This document shows, piece by piece, positions 24,935 to 37,442 of a stretch of 64,000 nt of DNA. Source of the stretch: Orbilia blumenaviensis (Eukaryota; Ascomycota; Orbiliomycetes; Orbiliales; Orbiliaceae); contig JAVHNS010000008.1 of NCBI GenBank assembly GCA_036872755.1, positions 186,001-250,000 of the forward strand, written 5' to 3'. Position numbers and translations under genes: made by a program. Numbering within the stretch: position 1 is the stretch's first letter; each line of letters begins with the position of its first letter. The notes beneath the pieces were generated by a model. That model had not been told where the DNA came from. It was given only the letters and a program-made list of their open reading frames with translations, and did not search any database.

Positions 24935-27900
24935 GATGATGATGATGATGGTGGATGTTGTTAAAGAAGCGGCAGAATAAAAGTAAATATAAAATAAAAA
25001 AAAAAAAAGATAAAAAAATATCGAAGTCAAAGGTTTTAAATAAAAAAGTAAGTAAAATGTCGTCAGTCAATCAATAAATCGGTCTGTCAGTCTATCAGTC
25101 GTGTTGCGGCAGCTTCCGCTTCATCCTGCGCAGATAAGAATAGACAGCAGTACGACAGTATCCCCCCCAGAACGACTAAGAAGTACTCAGAAAATATATT
25201 ATTCTTGTACGATAAAGAAGAGTGACCGAAGCTGGGCTGAAGGTTGAGTTTGAGACCGGCCGGATCTTAGAGAATTCCCGATGCCGACACACCTTTTCTC
25301 CTTCACAAAAAAAAAACTCTTTCTCTTTCCTTCGAATCTCTGTGGGTTCCAAGTGGGATGGTCCTCGCCCTGCCGTATGCTATGCTATTATCGCCCAGGC
25401 GGAGGACTTCGGCGGGTCTTAACAGCTGGATATTAAGAATTATTACTGATCGATAACAATCGACCTGTAATTGACTGATTGGTTGGCGAGTCTTTCTGAT
25501 TTGATTTTTTTATTTTTATTTTATCACCTGCTCATATCTGCTCGTCCGGGTCTCGCTGTTGAATACGCAAGAGAATATGTTATCCAGTCGATTCGATCGG
25601 TTATACAAATTCAAACAATTAGATAGTTTTCTCCTCCGATGGATATCAGACAGAAAAAAGAATGATCTCGAAGGAACAGCAGCCGGCAGGATTATTATTA
25701 TTATTATGTCCCCCTCGACCAGTGCTGCTCGGAGGCAAAAATCATAACCATCCATTCTTGGATTGTCGGCTACAGGATCAAAACGATAGGACCATTTGCA
25801 TATGTCAGCCCAGCTCACTAAATGCAAATGTTGCAAACGTTGCAAACCCGCCCGGCCAAGCTTGGACTGCGGCGACCCTAGCTTCTCTCTCTCTTCTTGA
25901 TCTTTGCAAGTCCAGAATCGGATGATGTCGAGGGTGAGGTCCACAATCAGGGATCAGTCCTGGCTGTCACACCACCAAGAAGACTTGGGGCCACTCCCGG
26001 CGGCGGATTTTCTAGGCTAGCCTTGTCCTCTATCATCGCTCAGTAATGCAAAACCAAAATGAACTAAGCTAATGCCTGTCGCTGACCGTCCAAACGGAAA
26101 AGGAAGCTAGCCGATTACAGGACTTTTGGTCTATGACGTCACGTATCGTCGCTGGTACCAGTTCTTTGTTAATATTTTATACTTGGTAACTTCGAATTTC
26201 TAATACAATGGCTACGAAGTAACTAAAATCATCTGCCGAAACCACCAAGTCGAATCCAAATCCTTTCAAGGAGACTGCCGTATTTTTTATCACGTGATAG
26301 CGCAGAAGCAAAGGAAAAACTCTGCGGCTTTGGTTGAATTCGGCATCGATATCACGCGCACGTCAGCCCAGTGAACCAAGCTTGATTGATCATACACGAA
26401 GATCGAGACCCAACTTCAATATCATACAACTTTCTCCGGCCATCGACGATTGGGGAAAAAAAAAAAATAATGATAGCCTAGCCCCTTAGCCCGCCTATTG
26501 AGGCACCGCGATATATCGATATGCAAGTGCCTGACGAGAGCCAATGTCTTGTCTCTTTGGTATTTATTAAGATTTCTTCTTGTCAAAATTCTCGGCTTCA
26601 TGATCGAGGGAGATTCAACGATCTGGTTCTCGAATCAAGTGTCGGGCTATCGTCATTTTGTAATCAAGGTAGGTCGGGATCCGGCCCCAAGTCCACCAGT
26701 GTGGCTAAGCCCCATGCGAATGAACATCCGAGTCCAATCCCGCCAACCTTGTTTCTACGACTCCATCAACTGAACATCTGTCAGCAACACACTGATGGAG
26801 ACCATACACCCTCTCGTCTACGAGGTCAATTCGCCAACGAGCGCTATCACAGATTCATTCACCCTAAGTTGATATGGTTGTCGACTGTGCTGATAACTAG
26901 TTTGTGGTCTCGGAATTGATTTGCACATTTGAACATGAGGGCTGCTGCACACGCAAGCAGAATACCACAAACCTCAGCAGACACTCTTGCGTAACGTGCC
27001 TGATCAGGGTTGACGTAGTAGACCAGCTTGCTCTACAATGCAACAGGATATCACGAGTTCCCATTCCAGCGCTTTCTGGGGCTTCCCAGTTAGTTGCAAC
27101 TCCTCTTTAGCGCAGCTTCATCCAGTTCCCTTCAAAAACTGCAACCTCCACAACACATGTTTTAACGCTGGGTGTACTGCGGGCGCGATTTTGACAATGG
27201 CCTTCTTGACCTGCTTGGAGTACACATGTATGAGTATCTGCCAATTTTTTTTTTTTTTTAGAAACTATGAGATTGTTTATCGAACTGAAGCTGAAATGAC
27301 CTTCTAGGCTACCGGCGGAAAGGAGGTTCCAGCTTGGTAGAAAAAGTAATTGAGAGTCCAATGTTGTAACCGTAATTATCAGAGACGTGGAACGGCCTGT
27401 CAAGTATCTCGTTGGGGATACCAGGCCAAACCAGTCAATTGGCCGAAACAGGGGCTAGATTAGCACATGCAGGAAGAAAATAGATGCCTAAGGAAAACCA
27501 TATGGTATATACGCAGAATAAATTTAGGAAATGAAGGCTTGAGCTATGCAGACCCATGCAACTCAGGACAGAATTAGGACCTGCGGTACAAACGCTGCAG
27601 GTTGTGTGCAAGTAGGAAACAGAGAAGGAGGGAGGAAAGTGATCCTCCCCGGTTTTTTTCTTTTAAGAGAAAAAAAAAGACTCGACACGTCCAGTCCAGC
27701 CGTCATAGTCTTGATTCGTATCAGTACCCTCTTCTACTTGCCTTGCAACGTCACTTTGATTTTGATACATTGCCAACAATGGTTGCGATTCGGGTTCTTA
27801 TGCCTTCAGTTTGCATGCAATTTTGATCCCCCTAGAGAAACAAGTGTATGTGTGGATTCGTGCTACAGATCAGACATATTCTACTATTCCAACTGTTACC

Positions 27901-28184
27901 TAGCGGGAAGTCAATACCCGCCCTAGATGCGCCTTCGGAATAATGCTTTGCTTTGGAGGCTGGCACTGCGCTTCCCGAGATGCATATCTTAGGAACAGTA
28001 TGGCCAAGCCTGGGTTTCTGGAACTCTTCAGGCTTCCTATCTTTCTACTCTTGTGCACAAGGTCATCAAAACATCGGCAGTCAGGCGAAATATCAAATTG
28101 CCTAGATTCCTGTGTTGTCGCTTCAACTTTTCAGGTAAAATGGGGAGAGGCTGGACTTTTTGCCTGAATTCCTGAGTTGTTATG

Positions 28185-28229
28185 TTTTTTTTTTTTTTTT
28201 TTTTTTTTTTTGGGGGGGGGGGGGGGGGG
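28185..28229. repeat. T27 run joined directly to G18 run
   Basis: Twenty-seven T residues are followed without interruption by eighteen G residues. The G-run could form a G-quadruplex or triplex with flanking tracts, and the junction is a likely site of slippage and of sequencing error. Confidence 0.9.
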
Positions 28230-28550
28230 ACGAGCTTCCAGCTGTCATAAATATGTGAAATTTCCCTGCCTCATCTACCCTTCGAATTCTCTCGACATCA
28301 AGTATTCAATCTTCCACCACCGCCTAGGTACCTAGTATACCAGCTTTATTTTAGACATCTCATTTAGCAGCGTAAGGCGCTGAATTTTTGATCTGGGATC
28401 GGGCACACCAACGTAGGGAGAGGGTAACTAGTTGTTGAAGTCCAGTGATTGTTAGGGATATACATCATAACTGTGTAGTCAAAAGGTTTACTACGAACAG
28501 ACCCTACGTATACATCACCTTTAGCTGCGAATCGTTCTTTCTTTTTTCTT

Positions 28551-28600
28551 TATCTCTTTTTTATTTATCTCTTTTTTATTTATCTCTTTTTTTTTTATCT
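28551..28600. repeat. 15-bp T-rich tandem repeat, about three copies
   Basis: The unit TATCTCTTTTTTATT starts at 28551, 28566 and 28581. The third copy is extended by extra T residues. It is a simple pyrimidine-rich minisatellite with no coding potential. Confidence 0.85.
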
Positions 28601-29144
28601 ATTTAGTTATTTCTTTTTTCTTTCCCTTCCCTCTGTACACATTGGCCAACTAGTTTGGTCAATTATTGGAAATTAAGTAAACTTCCAACTTGGTACCTCG
28701 GTACATAACCTCGTGATCCACGAGGCTGTAGTTTGGGTCGGCTCGGCCTCGAACTACGCTTCGTTGATCTTTCGAGGACCGAGGGCTCTTTACTTTTGCG
28801 CAATTTCTACGCCGCTTTCTACATGTCCTGATCTTCCAGGTGATCCTTGTTTTAACTTTGATATTACCCAAGCAAACTGTTTTTCTCAAAAGAACAAGTT
28901 TCGACTTTGTGTCGTGAGATTCTAACGAGACCAGGTTGGGCTTGGTCGACATACAGGCGGTCAACGACGGTCCACCAAGAATTAAAAAAATATAACTGGA
29001 GACGGCTCCGCTGCGCTTCGCCGTACTTAAACCCGACTGAGCACATAAATTTTGCCAAGAACCCCAAGAAAAAACGCATCTTTTTTGGGACCTCCACCAG
29101 CATTTTTTTGGTGTAGGGTGGTACGGGCACCGAGGGTTACTTAG

Positions 29145-30466
29145 AACCCGACTGATAAGTCGGGTATTTTCGAAATATCGAAAAATTCATTCTCTCTACC
29201 AGACCAACTTACCTACATCGAACATAAGGATTCGAGCATTTCCCTGTTACCCTGGGCGTTCAACCTACCAGTTCCATCGCAGGACCCAGATTTCGAGGCT
29301 TATAATTCCAACGGTGAGGTGTTCCTAGTCTCTGGCGCTGTTTATTTGCGTTATTCACGCATACTATTACAGATGTGCTAACGCAGGTTCAAGAATTAGA
29401 ACTATATCCCCAAGTCCTAGACGTTGATTTATGGGACAACCTTGATCCACCAACCTTAACGTTCGGCTCTAACTGGGGCGGTGACCCCTTCGCGTTGCTC
29501 GAGCCAATTGCGAACAGGGCCGCGTTGGGTGTAAATGATGAAAGTTCCTCTGTGGACTTCTGGCAACCTCAGCCACAAGCTTCACAGCCAATTGTTGAAC
29601 CTTTGACAGCCCAGGGCAACACTCTATCGATGGGAACATCTACAAACACCACGGCATCACAAAATGAACAATCTGCACCTCCCTCCACTCCTGAGATCGG
29701 TGTCCCACCAAACAATGATTCCTCAAGGTCACTCCTTCACCCCCAAAACGAACCGCTTGTTTCTCAGTCCGATTTTTCCCCTAGCAAAAGGAATGGTAGG
29801 GTGGTCTATGATTGTAAGATTTGCCCAGCTGGCACTTTCAAGACTTTCTCTACTAGAACTTATGGACAACATATGTGGGAAACGCACAATATGAAGGTTT
29901 TCCCATGCGGCGAGGGTTGTGATTACTCGGCAGCCAGAATCGATAATATAGTGGTTCACCAAAAGTCGTGCAAAAAGAGACTGCATAACCAAGAGAGCGA
30001 AGATTCAGAAGAGATTCCAAAGTCCAAGCGGCCCAAAAAGCGGGTATCCATGAAGGGTACACAGAATTCCAGACCCAATGCTGAGACTCTGATCACGACT
30101 CTCAATATCATCTCCCGATCCTCTGCCCCACCAACCACTTCCAGGGATTCGGAGCAATATGAGGGGTCAACCCCTACAGGCTCAAACTGCACTACGGAGC
30201 ATAACTCAGAGCGGACTGATATTACTCTTTCTTCCGATTCCTCAGAAGTTTTAGAGCTATTGAGGAAAATTGCAACCCTCGAGCGAGAAAACAATATTCT
30301 TAAGGAACAAGATTTAGATAAAAGGAAGAAACTCGAGGAAACACAAAGAGAGCTGGAAGGAACACAAAAAGAGCTTGAGGAAACCCGTGCCAAGTTAAAA
30401 GGAACTGAATGTGAGCGTGACTATTGGAAGGGCAGATTATACGAGAAGAGGTTAGAAAAACGTTGA
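29145..30466 (+). CDS. Two-finger plus coiled-coil putative nuclear protein, 5' exon missing from the model
   Basis: Two exons are supported: an open stretch from 29145 to 29313, then an intron 29314-29372 (donor GTGAGG, acceptor ATTACAG, 59 nt), then 29373-30466 ending in TGA. No in-frame ATG occurs before codon position 29630, so a further upstream exon is likely, entering at 29145 (after TTACTTAG) or near 29201 (after CTCTACCAG). Numbering from 29375: an acidic/Trp-containing head; finger I with C147, C150, H166, H171; finger II with C178, C182, H195, C199; a basic KSKRPKKR cluster; a Ser/Thr linker; and a coiled coil of about 70 residues from 287 to the end. The layout suggests a dimeric DNA-binding regulator. 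The family is not recognised. If translation instead began at the ATG near 29630, both fingers would be kept. Confidence 0.6.
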
Positions 30467-31777
30467 GAGTGGATATTTTGAAATTATCGCAACTCTCAAT
30501 GTTATATAATCCACTTTTCATTCTCTTTATTGTTATCCAGCGTTCATTTATTATCAATATACTTGGCAGTACTATATACTCGGTCTTATTTGATAGACTT
30601 CATTACTAGTATACTTACCTAACAGTAATAGCAATGGTACTACGAGATTTACATTAGTTAATTTTATGGATTGCTGAAATTTATAGCAGAACAGCGTATG
30701 TTGATATCTTATACGCCTTGGTAACGTTATTTTCCTCAATATTATACTTGCAATATAACCCCATAGTACGCTGCTTCGGTAGTGAGGCGTACAACAAAGC
30801 GATTTAAAGTAAATAATTGATAAATATGTTGGTATTATAAGCAGTCATCTTCGGCCTGATGTTCTTGCAACCCATTTCATGTGAGAGTTGTCCCTGCGGA
30901 TAAAGCCTTCTAAATCGCGGATCTTCTCTCTATCGGTCATAACCGGACACAATCAATTTAGTTCTAGGCTCGCGCGCAAATTCGCGTTGACTCTCACATA
31001 CCTAGATGCGAATAACTTACATCGCACTCAGCAACAACACCGTGTTGACTGGTTCCAACGAGACCACACTCAGCTCACTCTCGTAGCGAGATTATTTCCC
31101 CGCGGCCTGTGCTGGCGCTCCACCACATCTCCGTTTTCATATTTGAAACTGAGATGGAGGCTACTTCAGAGCATTGCATTCGAAATGTTTATTAATTCCT
31201 TATCATGTTTTTAACTATCGATCGGTAAATCCCGCATCTATAACACCAAACCCCATATCCGGCGAAACTTCAACATAAATTTAGTTTGCCGAAGGCTATC
31301 GATGAGAATCTAAATACATTTCCTGGTTACGAGAACCGATTTTTTTTTTTTTCTTTTTAGGCATTAATCAGCACAGTTCTTCGAGGTCTCGGTACGGAAC
31401 AAGATTAATAGCTATATATAATCCTCTCTTCATAGCTTCGATCTTAAACTTCTGTATGCCCACAAACACTCGATCGATATATTCTTTATTTTTGATCTCG
31501 TATATTTTTTCTATGACAAATGCATTATACACTTACCCTGACTCCGTACTCTTAGAGCCATCTAAATACCAGTGTATAATCACAAAATCGACATTCTAAG
31601 GTATTTTTATCAAAACGTATACGTCCTATCTTATCTCCCAAAAAGGAAGAGGCACTAGTAAACTATACTATCTATCTAGACAATCGAGGGGCTTATGTGG
31701 ACAACCGCTACTCTATAGAGCCTTGCAAGTCTCAAACAAAGCCCTCTTTAATATAAATTTCGAGAAAGGGATCGAAA

Positions 31778-32167
31778 ATGATACTCGGCCTTCCTTGCCA
31801 GTTCGACTATCGGGACGTTACTTACGCCTTCCAACGAACATTCGGCCACCTCCTCCCCCGCCGTCTACAAAATCGTGATATAATAGATGGCCCCTACGAT
31901 CGCGATAACCTTTCCACATTACCAAGAGGTTATAACAACTCATACGACCAGATAGGAAAGATACAAGCTAGGGAGCATGAGCAAGTCAACCCTGGGAATA
32001 TTAGCGGCGCAGATGTTTACTACCCCGGAACTGATGGCGGTGCGGACAAAGATAGCGCGGGAGAGAATATATTGAAGAAAGAAGTTCGGTGGGAGCAAGG
32101 GGTTGCTGGGGGAGAGGAGAAGGGGAAACCAAAGAATAAGAGGATGAGCATTAGTAGAGCTGTGTGA
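31778..32167 (+). CDS. Hypothetical 129-residue ORF
   Basis: The frame starts with ATG at 31778 in an adequate context (preceding bases CGAAA) and ends in TGA. Composition is protein-like rather than low complexity: an N-terminal part with aromatic and Arg residues (FQRTFGHLLPRR), a Gly/Asp-rich middle, and a Lys-rich tail. There is no signal peptide, membrane segment or motif I recognise. It could be an orphan gene, one exon of a larger gene, or chance; no neighbouring exon could be joined to it. Confidence 0.25.
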   Translation: MILGLPCQFDYRDVTYAFQRTFGHLLPRRLQNRDIIDGPYDRDNLSTLPRGYNNSYDQIGKIQAREHEQVNPGNISGADVYYPGTDGGADKDSAGENILKKEVRWEQGVAGGEEKGKPKNKRMSISRAV

Positions 32168-35009
32168 TCGTAAAATAGTGGCTGCCATCAAGAGGTAGAA
32201 GGTGAAGCGGACTAAAAACGGGGAAAGGATTGGAGGGGTGTAAATCCTGGGAAATCGCTCTGTTGTTTTTTCGGACCAACGAGATAGAAGGAGAGAAGGC
32301 ACATTGCCTCTATTTTTGATCCCCCGAAGGCCACTCAGTACAGACGTTTGCTATTTGATTTATCTATCTCCTCTATGTTTGATGTAGTCTCGGTCCCACT
32401 AACCACTTCCCAACCTGTGAATTATCCCTTGTCCTATAAGTTTATAAGCCAGCCCCTCCACCTTCGCCCATACAAAATGTTCTGCGATGGATAATTGTCG
32501 CGGGCCCATATCTTGACAACGCTGACTAGGGCATGTAACATGAATATTCGGATGCCGCCGTTTTCAAGACCATGGTACCAAAAGCGGTTGAATTATATGT
32601 TCATACGCGACCAAAAAAAGTACCTATTTTCGATGATGCCTAATGAGCGGTTAGGGCTCACTGCGACAAGAACGCTACGACAAAATGGCTGTTATGAATA
32701 TACACTCGCAGAGCGCTTAACAATTTCGTGGAACGGTAGTTAAAAGTGAGGGTCTAGCAAGAAAGCCGAGGAGTCAAGCAATTGAAGCTCCAAAACTGGA
32801 TGAGTCTCTGCCGCCCAGTTTCATCTCCTACCGCAAGCGGAATTAAATGTTTCTCAAGCACGCATTGCATGAATCTTGTCAAGTCTGGTGACAACAACGC
32901 ACACATTTCAATAGCAAAGGGTGGCGTACTGAGCCAGCTGAAGCTGAAAAGTTGTGTAGCGCATGAAGTACGTGGACAGGGGACCTAATGAGAATTAATT
33001 GTGACTTGGGGTTGAAATTCAAAAAGGGCACAGATAAAGATTCTAAGACTGGCGCTTAAATTTCGCTCTTCTTGTCGACAAAGGTCTGGCTGGTTGGCCA
33101 TTGCATTAATGCATTGTTGGGGGCTACTCATAATTTGCGCTCCTTCAACGGATAAACTACAAGAATTTTTTTTGTCAGAAATGCGACGCTTCGCTTGATA
33201 TGTAGCTCGAAACCTTCCAAGAAGCCGGGAACCGAAGATATGGCTCTGTAACGTTAGAACAATCGAGATTTCGGATAGGAAACTTGGCTTCTGCGTCGCA
33301 GCGGCACAGCGCTTACGCGATGATGCATGATGTCGATGTGCACATACTATGCATATCCGTCGACATGCCGGAGAAATTTAAACAGCTTGTAGCGCCGCAG
33401 CCCTGCCTTGCGTTTAACCCCAGTATTCCAGCAGCTTGTAAGCATACTAGTTCAATCATTTGGAACTAATCGATCAGTTATGAAACCAAACCCTCATAGA
33501 GCTCCATTTGAAATAAATGAGCTTGTGCTATTCTGAGGCTAGTTAAATTCGAAGTCAGCTTGTTGGATCTTGAGATGTGTTGTGGATTCCTGTGTTGCAA
33601 AAAGGCCAATTCTGGTAACTGGAATGGCGATCCCCAAAAGAATTCCAGGGCGATTGATATGCGTGGTTGCACAAGCACTGCCTGTGATGGACTGGCCTTG
33701 CTCGAGCTGAGTCTAGCCGGGTCTAGTCGACTAGAAAATATTTTAAATTTAAAGAAACTTCCAAATTGATGTCTTGATACCTTGTCTAAGCACTTTGACA
33801 TCACAGCTGTCAAGAATTGACCGAGCTGCATTATGCAAAGGAAGTTTCTTGAACCCCCCAGATCGGAACGGCGGCGGCATTACGATATATTAATAGTGTC
33901 AGGTATCGATCTAATCTGAAAGAGTAGAGACACCGGCAAATCATATCGGATTAAAACCAGATGGTTCATAAACATGTATCTAAACATATAGACGTTTCTT
34001 TATGCAGACCGAGGGCGCACAGGCACAAAGAGGCCATGCAAGGGTTCGGATACCAGCCCGTAGGAAGTCTAGGCTGTAGGACGTCAACGGTGGCATTGGC
34101 CAAGTAGGAAACATGATTTTACCCCTTTCTCCCGCGACAATTAGCAGTGCGAATTGCTCTGGAACGAAACCCCACCAAGCCAGATTAGTGTAGCGGCGAC
34201 TAGTACGGACACTGCCTGCTCCAAATCACACGAGACGATATGAAACCCCAGAGACAATTATTGATTGATACTATAATATAACCTGGGGCCCTTCGCTTGT
34301 GTTGTTTATGGTCATATCGCCGGCCGCATGCTACCGTTTCAATTAATTTGTCTACTGCCCAACGGTCATAAAATTGCAAAAAATTAATCTCGAAAGGAGA
34401 AGGCCGATATATTATTAAATTAAAAGAAGCTTAAAAAATCAATATATTCTCTACACTTAGGGGCTGCCTAACTTCAGGATTTTTCATTAAGCTCGGTAGA
34501 GCTAACCGCTCGCCTCGACTGGCCCGAAGACTGGCCATGGATGTGGCCGTGCTGACGAATTTTCCCTCCCAGCTTTCTGTTTTTGCGGAGTAGGGCTGCG
34601 GAAGGGCCCTGTCCTCAAACGAACCAATCTGTCACAGATGCAGCGCCAAGGCTGCGACTGGAGGCTCGCTTGAGTTTCACCAGGGGTCTGAGGAACACGA
34701 GGGACGTCACACCATTGAGGATTCGAACAAGTGGGCATGCCATCAAGGGGTAGCCAGCAATCTACTCGTGGTCATCAAATGTTGGTACAGGAGGTCGGAG
34801 AATTCAGAAAAACACGATTACCAGCCATCATTGGCGGTTCTCCCCCGCACATCGAAGCAGGCGGCTCCCTACACGAGCATTCCATTGCTAGGCTGGGGAT
34901 GCTTGCTGATAACCTCACCCAATGACACCACCCCACTTGCTCAAATATGAGGACAGTGCGGTTGTTTTCTACTTTCCCATGCTCGGGAGCAACTGATTCG
35001 GTAGACTCG

Positions 35010-35450
35010 TTACCGTTTTGAAACTTTTAGAGTATGATCCATGGGTGTCCTCTCTATTGAAGCACTTACCCAGAGAACTCCCTCACCGTTCCTCCTGCTC
35101 CGGTAGGATAACTCGTAAACGCTACGAACCTCATAACGACTGTTCCCCAGACCCTGCCCGTAGTAAATGCAAAACGCCATCTGATCTTCTGTTGGCCAGC
35201 CTTCGCAGGCAATTCTTCCAAATTTGCAAAAGGCAGCGAGATCGCGACGAGTTGCTGGATTCAAGAATATCTCGCGTTGTATAGCCTGCAGGGGTGTGGG
35301 ACTCGGCTTTGTAGCAGGAATGTCGACAGCCACGTACCTTGCATCCACCCAAGCCGGAGGGTTTCGACATGAGCCCCACGCTAAACAAAACGTTCGAGGG
35401 CGAGTAAACTCGGGTGCTCCGATCTGAAATCTGCTGCAAGATGCATCCAA
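35010..35450 (-). other. Weak minus-strand ORF, divergent from the subtilisin gene
   Basis: An open frame of 146 codons begins at a TTG, not an ATG, about 520 bases upstream of the protease start. Parts look protein-like (AAFCKFGRIACEGWPTED) and include several cysteines, but no family is recognised and no upstream exon with ATG was found with confidence. It may be a fragment of a small gene or simply open by chance. Confidence 0.2.
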
Positions 35451-35761
35451 TACATAAAGGCTGGCACATCCTGCTGCATCTCATTCTTTCCTCACCACCA
35501 CCAAGCTTCTAGCGGCCTACATTCTCCGGTCAATCATCTTTTCATTTCAACACGCTAGTCGTGCTTTCTTTCTTTCTTTACTTCTTTCGCTTTTGTCTCT
35601 TCAGTCTATTCTAAAAGTTATATACCCTCGTCGCTGTGCGATCTGTATTACGTTGTCGAATCTTCAGCCATCATTCTTTATAACTTTTTGACGAGACAGA
35701 GGCAGCGCCTTTTTCCAGCCATTTATCAGCGTCTTGCATTCTTTTGATCTGATATAAAAAG

Positions 35762-35936
35762 GTACGTGAGAACTTACCCTTATCGACGCTTCGCCTAGAT
35801 TCTTTCAAGATTTTGAGAGTCATATTCAGCGGTGCCGGTATCACCAGCAATAGGCTGGTGCCTTCTTCCTTCTTTGGCTAATATTTCGTTCTAATGATAG
35901 CATTCTCTTTTTTTCTTCCTTTTTAATCATTCACAG
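35762..35936 (+). other. Probable 5' untranslated intron of the subtilisin gene
   Basis: A strong donor (AAAAG then GTACGT) at 35762 and an acceptor preceded by a long pyrimidine tract (TTTTCTTCCT and ATTCACAG) ending at 35936 define a 175-nt candidate intron. It ends 35 bases before the start codon. Leader introns are common in highly expressed fungal genes. This call rests on sequence consensus only. Confidence 0.5.
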
Positions 35937-35971
35937 TCGTCGACCGACTCAGTAACTTTTTTTTTTTCAAG

Positions 35972-37442
35972 ATGAAGTCCTTCACTCTTATCTCCACCTC
36001 CCTCCTCCTCTCCGCCCTCCCATCCTCATTCGCCGCTCCTACAGCCTCCAACGAAGTCAGTGCTAGGTGGTTCAAGCCTGACGAGGAACCAGCCGTAAAG
36101 GTTGCCCAAGTCGGAGAGGTCGATGCTCAAGATGATGATGCAGCCGATGACTACGTCGTCATCATGGCCGAAGGCGAAACCCGCCCTTGGGCCGAGATTT
36201 TCGCAGAGATGGGATGGAACGCAACGAAGCCAAAGACCTTCGGTGATAACATAAGAGGTTTCACCACAAACATGAAGAAGTCGAAGGGTGTTAGCCTGTT
36301 CTCTCTTTCGAATGTCGCTATTGTTGAGAAGAACATTATCTACAAGGCAGCAGTTATGCCAATGGTCTCCGAGCCACAGAACATGCCCCGAAGCCTCGTT
36401 AAAGACAGCTTAAGGGCCAGTGCTCTGGCTAAGAGACAAAATGGGCAGGTCTTCATTGAACAGAGCACTGCCCCATGGGGTCTCCAGCGAATTTCCAGCG
36501 CCCAGACTGTCCAGGCTAATGGCCGCCGAGATACTGACCTGACCTTCAAGTACCGATTCGATCAAACATCTGGCTCCGGTGTCGATGTCTACGTTTTGGA
36601 TACTGGTCTCAATGTTGATCACGTTGACTTTGTTGGAAGAGCCCAATCGGTTTTCAGTGTTGACGGAAGCACTGGTGCAAACGACGTCCAGGGACACGGG
36701 TAAGCATAAAATAAAACAAAACACCTAAACTACAGAAGAATCTTGGCTAACACCCTATAGTACCCATACCGCAGGAACAGTCGGCTCTAGGACTTTTGGT
36801 GTTGCAAAGAACGTCAACATCTTGGGCGTCAAGGTCCTCGAAAACAGCGGTTCCGGTTCCATCGCCGGTATCGTTCGTGGCATTGACTTCGTCGTCACCC
36901 AGCACAACCTTCGCAAGAACCAGAACAATTTCCAAGGATCTGTTATCAGCATGTCCCTTGGTGGTGACGGACTCCCCCAGTCCATGTTTAATATCCTTCA
37001 AAAAGCCACCCAGGCCGGTGTCCACGTTTCTGTCGCTGCCGGAAACGAGAACCAGGATGCTTGCAATACTTCCCCCGCTGGTTTCTCGCGTCAGCTCCCA
37101 ATCATCTCTGTCGGTGCCACTGATATCGATGATGCCCGTGCTTCTTTCTCCAACTTTGGTAGCTGCGTTGACATCCACGCCCCTGGTGTCGATATCGTCA
37201 GCACTTTCAGCAACAGCAACACCGCTACCAGATCGCTCCAGGGAACTTCTATGGCCTGCCCACATGTCACTGGCATGATCGCTGCCCTCCTCGTCCAGAA
37301 CCCCAACCTCAGGACTAACCCAGTTGGCATGAAGAACCTCGTCCTCTCTATGGCTCAACGTGGTGTCATTAGGGCTGGCGCCAACGTTCCAAGAAACGGA
37401 CAGGTCTTGTTGAATAGCGGCTTCCCCGGTGTTCCAGCTTAA
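35972..37442 (+). CDS. Secreted subtilisin-like serine protease (S8A, proteinase K-like) with I9 prodomain
   Basis: Model: 35972-36699 and 36761-37442, 469 residues; the 61-nt intron (GTAAGC to CTATAG) splits codon 243 within the active-site His motif. A signal peptide covers about residues 1-21. Residues 22-60 are unusually acidic, and an inhibitor I9-like prodomain covers about 60-128 (YVVIMAEGE). A Lys-Arg at 154-155 offers a Kex2 cut that would release a mature enzyme of about 314 residues. The catalytic triad is D210 (YVLDTG), H242 (GHGTHTAG) and S406 (GTSMACPH), with oxyanion Asn338 (AAGNEN), so the enzyme looks intact. It should cut proteins outside the cell. Relatives in nematode-trapping and entomopathogenic fungi degrade host cuticle; that role is inference. 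Divergence from the usual family length lies mainly in the pro-region. Confidence 0.93.

Larger units (their letters stand above)
24935..29144. other. Intergenic region rich in homopolymers
   Basis: No ORF here has a recognisable product. The left end, including a GAT-repeat and A-rich stretch around 24935-25030, is the 5' flank of the membrane-protein gene. The right half contains T-runs near 27245-27259, an unusual T27-G18 block at 28185-28229, a CTAGGTACCTAG palindrome at 28324-28335 and a 15-bp pyrimidine tandem repeat at 28551-28600. Confidence 0.5.
30467..35971. other. Gene-poor interval upstream of the subtilisin gene
   Basis: AT-rich flank of the coiled-coil gene on the left, then no recognisable gene apart from two weak ORFs listed separately (31778-32167 and 35010-35450). 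A T-run occurs near 31341-31361. The right 500 bases hold pyrimidine-rich leader sequence and a probable 5' untranslated intron of the protease gene. Confidence 0.45.

Noticed and set aside
36747..37358. 203-codon minus-strand ORF
   Set aside because: It is antisense to the catalytic exon of the subtilisin, whose active-site motifs fix the true frame.
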